A program made the translations under genes and the position numbers. A stretch of DNA of 64,000 bases from CAZOOA01 sp964581355 (lineage in GTDB: Bacteria > Bacillota > Dethiobacteria > DTU022 > UBA8154): assembly GCA_964581355.1 (NCBI GenBank), contig CAZOOA010000001.1, positions 1 through 64,000 of the forward strand, in the 5' to 3' direction. Below the pieces are notes generated by a model, which was given only the letters and a program-made list of their open reading frames with translations, was not told where the DNA came from and did no database searches. Below are positions 54,401 to 63,093 of the stretch, piece after piece; position 1 is the stretch's first letter, and each line of letters opens with the position of its first letter.

Positions 54401-54627
54401 AAAGACTGTTCTTTCTAATTGCACTTTGCCCTGGAATAGCGCTTAAATGTTTTGATCCATTAGATATTGAAGCTCGGGCTTCATTGATGTTTGCCCAGAA
54501 CATAACTTTTGTTGTATATAATTCCGCGCGCTTCAGATCACTTTTTTCATCTTTCTGCTGGTAAAGCGGAACATCATAGATGTCTTATGGGTTATTGAAA
54601 TTATCTTTCTTTAGGAGGGCATGCTCT

Positions 54628-55806
54628 ATGAACGAACAAACATCAGAAAGAATTCGCCAGCTACCCCGGTATTTGTTTGCTGAGATCGACAAGAAGATTA
54701 AAGAGGCCATGAACAAGGGAGTCGATGTGATCAAGCTGGGTATCGGCGATCCCGACACCCCGACGCCAGACTATATCATCGAGCGCATGAAGGAAGAAGT
54801 GGCCAAGCCCCGCAATCATACCTATCCTCCCGATGAAGGGTTGCAGGAATTCAGGGAAGCGGTGGCTGCTTATTACCAGAAAAGGCACAAAGTGGACCTG
54901 GACCCCGAGACCGAGGTCCTTCCCTTAATCGGTTCCAAGGAGGGTATTGCTCACATTGCCTTTTGCTTTACCGATCCCGGTGATGTGAACCTGGTGCCTG
55001 ATCCCGGGTATCCTGTATATGGTATCGGGACCAAGTTTGCCGGGGGAGCTCCTCACCTGATGCCCCTGGTCAAAGAAAATGATTTTCTGCCCGTTTTTGA
55101 CCATATCCCGGAAGAGGCCGCTCAAAAAAGCAAGCTTTTGTTTTTAAACTACCCCAACAACCCCACTGGCGCTGTTGCCTCCCCGGAGTTTTTCCAGGAA
55201 GCGGTGCAGTATGCCAAAAAACATAACCTGGTTGTCTGCCATGATGCCGCCTACAGCGAGGTGGCCTTTGACGATTACGAGCCCTTAAGCTTCCTCGAGG
55301 TGGACGGGGGCAAGGATGTAGCCATCGAGTTTGGCTCCCTGGCCAAGACATTTAACATGACCGGGTGGCGGATTGGGTATGCCGTGGGCTGCCGGCAGGC
55401 CGTGGAAGCCCTGTACCGGTTTAAAACCAATGTAGATTCCGGGCTATTCAAGGCCATTCAGTACACAGGGGTGGAGGCGTTGAGCAATCCCAAAATGGAG
55501 CCCTTTATCAAGGAACTGCGGGAAATGTACCGTGAAAGGCGTGATGTGGTGGTCGATGCACTTCAGGAAGCGGGTTGGCCCATTGAAGCGCCCCGGGGCA
55601 CTTTTTATGTCTGGGCACCTGTCCCCAAGGGCTACACCTCCCAGGATTTTGTAGCCCACCTGCTGGAAGAGACGGGGGTTGTAGTCACCCCGGGCAAAGG
55701 ATTTGGTGAGCACGGTGAAGGATATTTCCGCATTGCCCTGACCGTGGACAAGAACAGGATGCGTGAAGCCATGGAGCGGATTAAAAACACGGTTCAGTTT
55801 CGCTAA
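54628..55806 (+). CDS. dapL: LL-diaminopimelate aminotransferase
   Basis: A 392-residue class I/II aminotransferase with PLP Lys240 in SLAKTFNMTGWRIGY, NYPNNPTGA and the N-terminal VIKLGIGDPDTPTP. Its place between dapF and asd supports DapL, which turns tetrahydrodipicolinate to LL-DAP in one step, bypassing DapD/E/C. dapA and dapB are not in the window. ATG 54628 follows TAGGAGGG; an upstream in-frame ATG at 54580 lacks a ribosome binding site. Confidence 0.88.
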   Translation: MNEQTSERIRQLPRYLFAEIDKKIKEAMNKGVDVIKLGIGDPDTPTPDYIIERMKEEVAKPRNHTYPPDEGLQEFREAVAAYYQKRHKVDLDPETEVLPLIGSKEGIAHIAFCFTDPGDVNLVPDPGYPVYGIGTKFAGGAPHLMPLVKENDFLPVFDHIPEEAAQKSKLLFLNYPNNPTGAVASPEFFQEAVQYAKKHNLVVCHDAAYSEVAFDDYEPLSFLEVDGGKDVAIEFGSLAKTFNMTGWRIGYAVGCRQAVEALYRFKTNVDSGLFKAIQYTGVEALSNPKMEPFIKELREMYRERRDVVVDALQEAGWPIEAPRGTFYVWAPVPKGYTSQDFVAHLLEETGVVVTPGKGFGEHGEGYFRIALTVDKNRMREAMERIKNTVQFR

Positions 55807-55847
55807 AATACGCATAGAATGAAATATGATCAAAGGGGATGATTTTT

Positions 55848-56867
55848 ATGGCAGGATACAATGTGGCTATCGTCGGCGTAACGGGTAACGTCGGCCAGGT
55901 CCTGATTGAAGTGTTGCGGGAAAGAAACTTTCCCGTGAAGGAATGGAAATTGTTGGCTTCGGCCCGGTCGGCCAACAAGGTGATCAACATTGGCGGGAAG
56001 GACTATCCCGTAGAAGAGGCCAAGCCCGAAGCCTTTGCCGGTGTGGATTTTGCCTTTTTCAGTGCCGGGGGCGATATCAGCAAGGAGTTGGCGCCCGAAG
56101 CGGTTAAACAAGGTGCTGTAGTTGTTGACAACAGCAGTGCTTTCCGCATGGACCCAGAAGTGCCGCTGGTGGTTCCTGAAGTGAACCCTGATGCGGCCCG
56201 GAAGCACAAAGGGTTAATCGCCAACCCCAACTGTTCCACCATCCAGATGGTTGTGGCGCTGCAGCCCCTTCAACAGGCTGCCGGGTTGAAGCGCGTCGTT
56301 GTGGCTACGTACCAGTCTGTTTCCGGTGCCGGGAAGGAAGCCGTGGACGAACTGACAGACCAGAGCCGGGCCATCCTGGATGACCAGGAAGTTGTCAAGG
56401 AGCGGATTCCGTTCAAGGGCGCGCCTAAAAATCACCAGATTGCCTTTAACATGGTTCCACATATTGATGTATTCGAGGAAGACGACTATACCAAGGAAGA
56501 AATGAAAATGATCCGGGAAACGCGTAAAATCATGGGGCTTCCTGAACTGCCTATCACTGCCACCACGGTGCGGGTCCCGGTGTTTAACGGCCACAGCGAG
56601 GCGGTGAACGTGGAGCTGAATGCAGCGCTATCGCCGGAAAAAGCCCGGGAACTTTTTTCCTCGGCCCCCGGAATTCTTGTTTGGGATAACCCGGAAGAAC
56701 TGCTTTATCCCATGCCCATTGACACAGAAAACCGGGATGAAGTTTTCATCGGGCGCATTCGCGTTGACCGCTCTGTTCAGCATGGGCTCAATATGTGGGT
56801 TGTTTCGGACAATATTCGTAAAGGTGCAGCCACAAATTCCATCCAAATCGCGGAACTGTTAATTTAA
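55848..56867 (+). CDS. asd: Aspartate-semialdehyde dehydrogenase
   Basis: The 339-residue NADP-dependent enzyme reduces aspartyl phosphate to the semialdehyde. The N-terminal NADP loop VAIVGVTGNVGQVL and catalytic Cys129 (ANPNCSTIQM) are intact; the ASAD-type end MWVVSDNIRKGAATNSIQIAE is present. ATG 55848 is preferred over ATG 55839, which overlaps the ribosome binding site. It links LysC to the DAP branch. Confidence 0.96.
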   Translation: MAGYNVAIVGVTGNVGQVLIEVLRERNFPVKEWKLLASARSANKVINIGGKDYPVEEAKPEAFAGVDFAFFSAGGDISKELAPEAVKQGAVVVDNSSAFRMDPEVPLVVPEVNPDAARKHKGLIANPNCSTIQMVVALQPLQQAAGLKRVVVATYQSVSGAGKEAVDELTDQSRAILDDQEVVKERIPFKGAPKNHQIAFNMVPHIDVFEEDDYTKEEMKMIRETRKIMGLPELPITATTVRVPVFNGHSEAVNVELNAALSPEKARELFSSAPGILVWDNPEELLYPMPIDTENRDEVFIGRIRVDRSVQHGLNMWVVSDNIRKGAATNSIQIAELLI

Positions 56868-56922
56868 GCTTATATCCAGCAAGGAATAATCGAATTTTTT
56901 GGGAGACTGGGGTGACGTAAAC

Positions 56923-58149
56923 TTGAAAATTGTTGTTCAAAAATTTGGAGGAACTTCTGTATCGACCCCTGAGAAAAGAGAAAAAGTAATAAAATGTGTC
57001 CAGGAAGCCCTTGACCAGGGCTACAGCGTGGTTCTGGTTGTCTCGGCCATGGGCCGCCATGGCGATCCGTACGCCACCGATACTCTGAAATCCCTGGGAT
57101 TGGACTCATACCCCGATATCGCCTTGCGGGAGCTTGACCTGGTCATGTCCTGCGGAGAAACGATTTCTGCCGTGGTGATGGCGGCGACCCTCTCCAATAA
57201 TGGGGTTGCTTCCTGTGCCATGACAGGCATCCAGGCCGGTTTTATTACCGATGGCCATTACAGTGAAGCTGAAGTTGTTGACTGCCAGCCCTCCAGGGTG
57301 AAAGACATGCTGCGGGAGGGGCATGTCCCGGTGGTGGCAGGTTTTCAGGGTGCCGACGTCAGCGGGGAGGTGAACACCCTGGGACGGGGCGGAAGCGATA
57401 CGTCGGCAGTAATTCTCGGCGCTGCGCTGGACGCTGAAAAGGTGGAGATTTTTACTGACGTTTCAGGGATCATGACCGCGGATCCCGGGCTGTTAAAGGA
57501 AGCCCGGGTCATTCAACAAATCACCTACGGCGAAGTCTGCCAGCTGGCCTATGAGGGGGCGCGGGTGATTCACCCCCGGGCCGTGGAAGTGGCCATGAGA
57601 AATAATGTATCTGTAGTGGTAAAAAACCCGGATGACTCAGGTTCCGGGACGCTAATAACGGGGGAATCTTCTTTGAGAGATGGCAGTTACAGTACCCGCG
57701 GCCGACGGGCCGTTACCGGCATCGCGCATTCTACTGACCTGGTCCAGTTTGTCATTCGCTTCGAGAAACCGGATCCGTCTCAGGAACTGGAAGTATTTCA
57801 ATCCATTGGTGAGGCAGGTGTGAACATTGACCTGATCACTGTCTTCCCGGAAATGAATGCGTTTATCGTTAAAAAAGAGCACAGCTACAAAGTGGAAAAC
57901 ATATTGCATAGCCTGGGAGTCTCGTATCATATGGAGACGGACTGCGCCAAGGTTTCTGTTGTCGGAGTGGGCATGCACAGCATGCCCGGGGTTATGGCCC
58001 GGGTGGTCAAGGCGTTGAACGAGCAAAACGTGGAAATACTGCAGTCAGGTGACTCCAATATTACCATCTCTTTGCTGATGAAGCAGAAGGATCTGGCCTT
58101 GGCGGTAAAAACCCTGCACGACAACTTCCACCTGTCAGAGCAGAGTTGA
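56923..58149 (+). CDS. lysC: Aspartate kinase (monofunctional, ACT-regulated)
   Basis: The 408-residue kinase phosphorylates aspartate, first step to lysine, methionine and threonine. It begins KIVVQKFGGTSV (TTG 56923, GGGGTGA upstream), with GRGGSDTSAVILGAAL and VFTDVSGIMTADP-like FTDVSGIMTADPG in the kinase part and two ACT domains at the C-terminus (VNIDLITVFPE; QNVEILQSGDSNITISLL). A TTG at 56899 is an alternative start. Feedback by lysine or threonine through the ACT domains is likely. Confidence 0.95.
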   Translation: MKIVVQKFGGTSVSTPEKREKVIKCVQEALDQGYSVVLVVSAMGRHGDPYATDTLKSLGLDSYPDIALRELDLVMSCGETISAVVMAATLSNNGVASCAMTGIQAGFITDGHYSEAEVVDCQPSRVKDMLREGHVPVVAGFQGADVSGEVNTLGRGGSDTSAVILGAALDAEKVEIFTDVSGIMTADPGLLKEARVIQQITYGEVCQLAYEGARVIHPRAVEVAMRNNVSVVVKNPDDSGSGTLITGESSLRDGSYSTRGRRAVTGIAHSTDLVQFVIRFEKPDPSQELEVFQSIGEAGVNIDLITVFPEMNAFIVKKEHSYKVENILHSLGVSYHMETDCAKVSVVGVGMHSMPGVMARVVKALNEQNVEILQSGDSNITISLLMKQKDLALAVKTLHDNFHLSEQS

Positions 58150-58171
58150 TCCAAGCGCGCGAAAATAATGC

Positions 58172-58201
58172 TTGACAAAAGCTTACAGTACAGTTTACAA
58201 T
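58172..58201 (+). promoter_or_regulatory. Promoter of the T-box aromatic operon
   Basis: TTGACA (58172-58177) and TACAAT (58196-58201) are 18 bases apart. It precedes the T-box leader by about 50 bases. Confidence 0.65.
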
Positions 58202-58249
58202 GTTTGTTACATTAGATAGTGTGACTTCCATGATGGGGAGAAGTAAGTA

Positions 58250-58541
58250 GCCCTGGATGGCTGCAGAGAGCCGGGCAAGCTGCGAACCGGTGCTTTCCAG
58301 CTACCGAAATACACCCCGAAGAAGCAGACCGAAAGCACGCATTGCAGGCAGCATTTCCTGTGTTTGCGGCCAGTAGGCTCTGACGGGAACTCCAGCCGTT
58401 AAAATGGAGGGGATATAAGGCCTGGGAGGCTCAGGTCCGTATCCTGAAACGAGGTGGGGCAGGCAATGAACGTTGGCTGCTCAACCAGGGTGGTACCGCG
58501 TGAAGCTAAAGCTTCCGTCCCTGAGGGACGGAAGCTTTTTT
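58250..58541 (+). promoter_or_regulatory. T-box riboswitch leader of aroF
   Basis: The stem I base AGAGCC/GGCTCT (58268 and 58375), distal GTGCTTTC/GAAAGCAC pairing, and the near-invariant T-box AGGGTGGTACCGCG (58487-58500) are clear. A terminator at 58509-58541 competes with the antiterminator. The specifier could be UUC (Phe), near 58350, but I cannot fix it without a fold. The leader senses uncharged tRNA, most plausibly for an aromatic amino acid, given the aroF-tyrA-aroA genes below. Confidence 0.9.
58509..58541 (+). terminator. T-box terminator
   Basis: AAGCTTCCGTCCC and GGGACGGAAGCTT form a perfect 13-bp stem with a TGA loop, followed by T residues. Confidence 0.9.
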
Positions 58542-58737
58542 GGTTCTGCGCCCGACATGGGCACGTCTGCCGGGAGTGGCACCATCTCCGCTGGGAAGGT
58601 GCCGGGTGCTGAAAACCGGTATTTTGAAGGGAAGCAATTTTTTTCATCTCTGTTATGGCTTGTTCGTGTTATGGCTTGTCCATCGTAATGAATTGTCTTC
58701 AAAGGGGTAAAATTATACAACTGGGAGGTTTTTTAAA

Positions 58738-59751
58738 ATGATCGTCGTTTTGAATCCGGGCGTTGAAGAGATTGAAATCAAAGAGGTTGAAGACAGGTTG
58801 AAGAGGTTGGGTTTTGGTGTGCACCGCTCCACGGGGGAAAACCGGACCATTTTAGGTGCTCTTGGAGCGCCCAAGGAAGACGCCAGGGATGCTCTTCAGG
58901 TGATGCCCTGCGTGGAAAAGGTGGTGATTATTTCCCAGCCCTTTAAGCTGGTCAGCAAGGAATACCGGAAGGAAAGGACCGAGTTTGAAGTTGGAGGCAC
59001 TTTAATCGGCGGTGACAGGCTGGTCCTTGTGGCAGGCCCCTGTGCTGTGGAAGGTCGGGATGAGTTCCTGGAAGCCGCCAAGCTGGCCAAGGAAGCCGGG
59101 GCCCATTTCTTGAGAGGAGGCGCCTACAAACCCCGCACTTCTCCCTACAGTTTTCAGGGCCTGGAAGAAGAAGGGTTGAAAATTATGGCTGAAGCCAGGG
59201 ACCAGACCGGCCTGCCAATCATCACCGAGGTTCTTGACCAGCATTCCGTGGAAGTGGTCGCCCGGTACGCTGACATTGTCCAGGTAGGGACCCGGAACAT
59301 GCAGAACTTCAGGTTGTTAAGTGAATTGGGTCAAATTAACCGACCGGTTTTGCTTAAACGGGGCATGTCGGCTACCATAGAAGAATGGTTGATGGCGGCG
59401 GAATACATTGTCAGCGGGGGGAATTCCAGGGTGATACTTTGTGAGCGGGGAATCAGGACCTTTGAAACTATGACCCGCAATACCCTGGATATCAGTGCTG
59501 TCCCCATCGCCAAAGAATTGAGCCACCTGCCTGTTTTTGTCGACCCCAGCCACGGGACTGGCGACTGGCGCTGGGTTACGCCCATGAGCCTGGCCGCGGT
59601 GGCTGCAGGGGCTGACGGCCTGATGGTTGAAATGCACCCCAGGCCCCAGGAAGCGCTTTCTGACGGTTCGCAGTCATTGACTCCCGATAAGTTTCTCGAA
59701 ATGAAGACGATGGTGGAAAGGGTGGCACAAAGCATTGGAAGAACGCTCTAA
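58738..59751 (+). CDS. aroF: DAHP synthase (3-deoxy-7-phosphoheptulonate synthase)
   Basis: The 337-residue enzyme joins PEP and erythrose-4-phosphate at the entry to aromatic synthesis. An N-terminal ferredoxin-like regulatory domain (VVLNPGVEEIEIKEVEDRLK) precedes the barrel, which has VAGPCAVEGRDEF, RGGAYKPRTSPYSFQG, RNMQNF and DPSHGTGDWRWV. This is the Thermotoga/Bacillus type with a regulatory N-domain, likely feedback-controlled. ATG 58738 follows GGGAGG. Under the T-box. Confidence 0.96.
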   Translation: MIVVLNPGVEEIEIKEVEDRLKRLGFGVHRSTGENRTILGALGAPKEDARDALQVMPCVEKVVIISQPFKLVSKEYRKERTEFEVGGTLIGGDRLVLVAGPCAVEGRDEFLEAAKLAKEAGAHFLRGGAYKPRTSPYSFQGLEEEGLKIMAEARDQTGLPIITEVLDQHSVEVVARYADIVQVGTRNMQNFRLLSELGQINRPVLLKRGMSATIEEWLMAAEYIVSGGNSRVILCERGIRTFETMTRNTLDISAVPIAKELSHLPVFVDPSHGTGDWRWVTPMSLAAVAAGADGLMVEMHPRPQEALSDGSQSLTPDKFLEMKTMVERVAQSIGRTL

Positions 59752-60856
59752 CAACCCCCTGTTTGACAAGTGCTGCATCATTGGGCTGGGCCTGATGGGT
59801 GGTTCCCTGGGTATTTCCATGAAGCGTTACGGGGTGGCCCGGGAATGCTGGGGGTTTGATCAAAACATGTCGGCGATGCAGGAAGCCCGGTCCCGAGGCG
59901 CTGTTGACCGGGCAGAAGATCTGGAGCAGGCCCTTGATAGTGCAGACCTGGTGGTCCTGGCTCTGCCCATTCGTCAAACAATTGAAATGTTAAAAAAGAT
60001 TGGACCCCACTTGAGGGCAGGCGCTGTGGTCACCGATGTGGGAAGCACGAAAGAGAGCATTGTCCAGGCCATGGAAACATACCTTCCCACCGGCATATCA
60101 GCCGTTGGGGGCCATCCCATGGCTGGTTCAGAAAAAACGGGTATTGAAGCTGCAGATCCCCTGCTGCTGGAGAATGCCGTTTACCTGCTGACGCCGGCAA
60201 GTAATGTGTCCCGTGATGTAGTTGAAAAAATGGAACAAATGGTTTACGCTATGAAAGCGTACCCCGTGGTGCTCCAGGCGGAAAGCCATGATCACCTGGT
60301 TGCCCTGGTCAGCCACTTGCCTCACCTGCTTGCTGTGGCCCTGGTCAATACATTGCGCTGCTCTCCAGGGGAAAGAGAACTCCTGCCGGCATTGGCCGGG
60401 GGAGGTTTCCGGGATACCACGCGCATTGCCATGGGAGACGCTTCCCTTTGGTATGATATTTTCTCCACCAACAGCCGCTCCTTAAAGGAAGCTCTCCAGG
60501 CTTTCCAGGTGCAAGTGGACCAGCTCTGGTCCCTGTTGGAAAATGAACAGGAACAAGAAGCCCGGGATGAGCTGGAACAAGCCAGGAAATACCGCAGGGC
60601 ACTGCCTTACCGCGGCAAAGGGCTCATGCCTGAAGTATTTGAACTGATTATCATGCTTCCCGATGTGCCGGGGGTCATTGGAAAAGTGGCCACACTGGTG
60701 GGTGAAGCCGGGTTAAATATCAGTGAAGTTGAAATGCTGAAAAACCGGGAAAATGAAGGCGGCAGCATCCGCCTGGGGTTCGGCCGGCTGGCAGAACGTG
60801 ATGAGGCGCTTTTAGTCCTGGAAGAAGCAGGCTACCGCTGCTGGAAACGGGGCTAA
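59735..60856 (+). CDS. tyrA: Prephenate dehydrogenase with C-terminal ACT domain
   Basis: The 373-residue enzyme oxidises prephenate to 4-hydroxyphenylpyruvate on the tyrosine branch. NAD loop IGLGLMGGSLGISMKRYG (residues about 13-30), the catalytic-site GGHPMAGSEKTGIEAA and GGFRDTTRIA are intact. The C-terminal ~75 residues are an ACT domain (IIMLPDVPGVIGKVATLVGEAGLNISEVEML) for tyrosine feedback. TTG 59735 overlaps aroF by 17 bases. Confidence 0.94.
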   Translation: MEERSNNPLFDKCCIIGLGLMGGSLGISMKRYGVARECWGFDQNMSAMQEARSRGAVDRAEDLEQALDSADLVVLALPIRQTIEMLKKIGPHLRAGAVVTDVGSTKESIVQAMETYLPTGISAVGGHPMAGSEKTGIEAADPLLLENAVYLLTPASNVSRDVVEKMEQMVYAMKAYPVVLQAESHDHLVALVSHLPHLLAVALVNTLRCSPGERELLPALAGGGFRDTTRIAMGDASLWYDIFSTNSRSLKEALQAFQVQVDQLWSLLENEQEQEARDELEQARKYRRALPYRGKGLMPEVFELIIMLPDVPGVIGKVATLVGEAGLNISEVEMLKNRENEGGSIRLGFGRLAERDEALLVLEEAGYRCWKRG

Positions 60857-61003
60857 CGAGGCTAACGAGATCTAATAAAGAATAGAAAAAGAGTTGGCGG
60901 CCTCCTCCCGGGGGAGAATACGGGGTTTCTATGTGTAAACGCTGGTTTTTAGGGTCTAAGGATAAAGGAAACCAGCAGATTATAATCTAGGGGGAACTTG
61001 ATC

Positions 61004-62329
61004 ATGCAGATAACTATAGAGCCCGCAGGGCGGTGCCGGGGAACCATCTCGGTGCCCGGGGATAAGTCCATCTCCCACAGGGCAGCGATTTTTTCTTCCC
61101 TGGCAAATGGTCAGGTGGAGATTGAAGGGTTTCTCAATGCCGAGGATCCCAGGGCAACCCTGGAATGCATGAAAATGCTGGGTGTTGAAGTGAACGAGAC
61201 AGGGGATCAGGAACAAGGAAAAGAGCAAAAAGTTAAGCAAACCCTGCGTATCCGGGGCCGGGGCCTTAAGGGGCTGGAAGAAGCTCCCGATATCCTTGAT
61301 GCCGGCAATTCAGGCACTACGGCCAGGCTGTTGGTGGGGCTTTTGTCTGCCCAGCCTTTTTATACGGTTTTGACCGGGGATGCTTCGCTAAGAAAACGCC
61401 CCATGGGCCGGATCAGCGAACCCTTGCGGCAGATGGGAGCACAGATCGATGGGCGTAAAGAAGGCACTCTTTTGCCTTTGACCATCCGGGGGCAAGATCT
61501 GTCCTCGATCAACTTCAATTCCCCTGTAGCCAGTGCTCAGGTAAAATCTGCCCTGCTCCTGGCAGCGCTGCAGGCCGGGGGGACAACAACCATTACAGAG
61601 CCAGGGTTGTCCAGGGACCATACAGAAAGGATGCTGCTCCATTTTGGAGTCCCGCTTAAATGGGGCCCCAGGGGGGAAATCATCCTGGAAGGCCCGGTGA
61701 GCAAACTGGCCGCCGATCATGTCAAGGTCCCGGGAGATATCTCCTCGGCGGCATTTTTTATGGTCGCTGCGGCCCTGGCTCCCCGGGGTGACCTGTTGAT
61801 CCGGGATGTGGGTTTAAATCCTACCCGCACCGGAATACTGGATGTGTTAAATCAAATGGATGCCCAAATAAGGGTGATAAATCAGAGGGAACACAACCGG
61901 GAACCGGTGGGGGACCTCCATGTAAAAGGGGGTAAAAGTCTCCGGGGTGTGGAAGTGCCAGGCGAAATAATTCCCCGCCTGATTGATGAAATCCCCATTC
62001 TGGCTGTGGCAGCAGCTTTTGCCGAGGGAGAAACCCGGATCAAGGGGGCAGGGGAATTAAGGGTAAAGGAAAGCGACCGGCTGCAGGCTTTAAGCCGGGA
62101 ACTGAAAAAAATGGGGGTCCCTGTGGAAGAGTTCCCTGACGGACTCTCTATTCAGGGTAGCAAGACGATTTCAGGCGGCCGCGTGTTTAGCCATGGGGAT
62201 CACCGCATCGCTATGTCCCTGGCTATTGCAGGACTTTTTGCTGAACAGGAAACCGTGATTGACGGAGTGGACTCCGTCCCGGTGTCGTTTCCCGGGTTTT
62301 TTGATCGGTTAAAAGAAATTGACGGATAA
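61004..62329 (+). CDS. aroA: 3-phosphoshikimate 1-carboxyvinyltransferase (EPSP synthase)
   Basis: The 441-residue enzyme makes EPSP. The family motifs are VPGDKSISHRAAIFSSLANG, LDAGNSGTTARLLVGLLSAQ, LRKRPMGRISEPLRQMGA, and the late RVKESDRLQAL (RDHTERML before it). ATG 61004 after GGGGGAA is preferred over TTG 60998. About 150 bases separate it from tyrA, but it probably belongs to the same T-box operon. Confidence 0.96.
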   Translation: MQITIEPAGRCRGTISVPGDKSISHRAAIFSSLANGQVEIEGFLNAEDPRATLECMKMLGVEVNETGDQEQGKEQKVKQTLRIRGRGLKGLEEAPDILDAGNSGTTARLLVGLLSAQPFYTVLTGDASLRKRPMGRISEPLRQMGAQIDGRKEGTLLPLTIRGQDLSSINFNSPVASAQVKSALLLAALQAGGTTTITEPGLSRDHTERMLLHFGVPLKWGPRGEIILEGPVSKLAADHVKVPGDISSAAFFMVAAALAPRGDLLIRDVGLNPTRTGILDVLNQMDAQIRVINQREHNREPVGDLHVKGGKSLRGVEVPGEIIPRLIDEIPILAVAAAFAEGETRIKGAGELRVKESDRLQALSRELKKMGVPVEEFPDGLSIQGSKTISGGRVFSHGDHRIAMSLAIAGLFAEQETVIDGVDSVPVSFPGFFDRLKEIDG

Positions 62330-62424
62330 AATTGCATTTGAAAGAGGATTTTTCCTGGAAAAGAAGAATAATTAACTTATCAAACCCAGGAAAGATATGG
62401 ATAGGTTAAAGGTGGGGGAAGGCT

Positions 62425-63072
62425 TTGTGCAGGCAGGTATTGCTTGGGGGAGTGTTTGCTCTTCTTTTTCTTTTAAGCGGTTTTTTTCTAGGCCAACATA
62501 CGGATTTCACCCGGTATAACTGGCAATCCCTGTGGCAGCGCCTGGTTTTTTACAATCCCCTGGATATGGAGCAGGTAAACCAGGCTGAGCCGAACAATAG
62601 TCAACCTGCAGGCCTGGATGTAAGCCCGGTCGGTGAGCCTGAAGCAGTCCGGGTGGCGGGGGATGATTTGTCTTTCCCTTCTTATATCGGTCATTTTACC
62701 CTGGAAAAACTCTTGTCGGGGGAAGAAGCTCTGGAGTTATCCCAAAGGATTCACGGTGACGAAGCGCCTTTAACTCATGTCAATGTGGCCTTTTACCGGC
62801 ACAGGGAAGAACAGGTGATTCTCTGGGTTTTTGAGCTGGAAAGCCTGGAAGATGCGGCAAGCCACCTGGAGAAAATGAACATTCGCCTGAAAGAAGAGGG
62901 GCGAAATGGTGGAAGAGCGAACTCATTTTACCTGAAGGACGAAAAAATATATCATGCCCAGCAGTTGAGCATGGATAATTATTACTATAAAAAAGATCGG
63001 ATGATCTTCTGGCTCTCCCTGGCCTCTCATGACCCTGTTTCCCGATTTTTAACCTTTTACCAGCACTTTTAA
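62425..63072 (+). CDS. Unknown protein with one N-terminal membrane anchor (215 aa)
   Basis: A hydrophobic N-terminal segment (VLLGGVFALLFLLSGFFLG) is followed by an extracytoplasmic part with no cysteine and no recognised motif. Late residues are charged (HLEKMNIRLKEEGRNGG) with a YYYKKD patch near the end. It starts at TTG 62425 after GGTGGGGGAAGG. It lies between aroA and bshC, but no functional link is visible. Confidence 0.75.
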   Translation: MCRQVLLGGVFALLFLLSGFFLGQHTDFTRYNWQSLWQRLVFYNPLDMEQVNQAEPNNSQPAGLDVSPVGEPEAVRVAGDDLSFPSYIGHFTLEKLLSGEEALELSQRIHGDEAPLTHVNVAFYRHREEQVILWVFELESLEDAASHLEKMNIRLKEEGRNGGRANSFYLKDEKIYHAQQLSMDNYYYKKDRMIFWLSLASHDPVSRFLTFYQHF

Positions 63073-63093
63073 TTATTAGGAGAACTGAGATAT

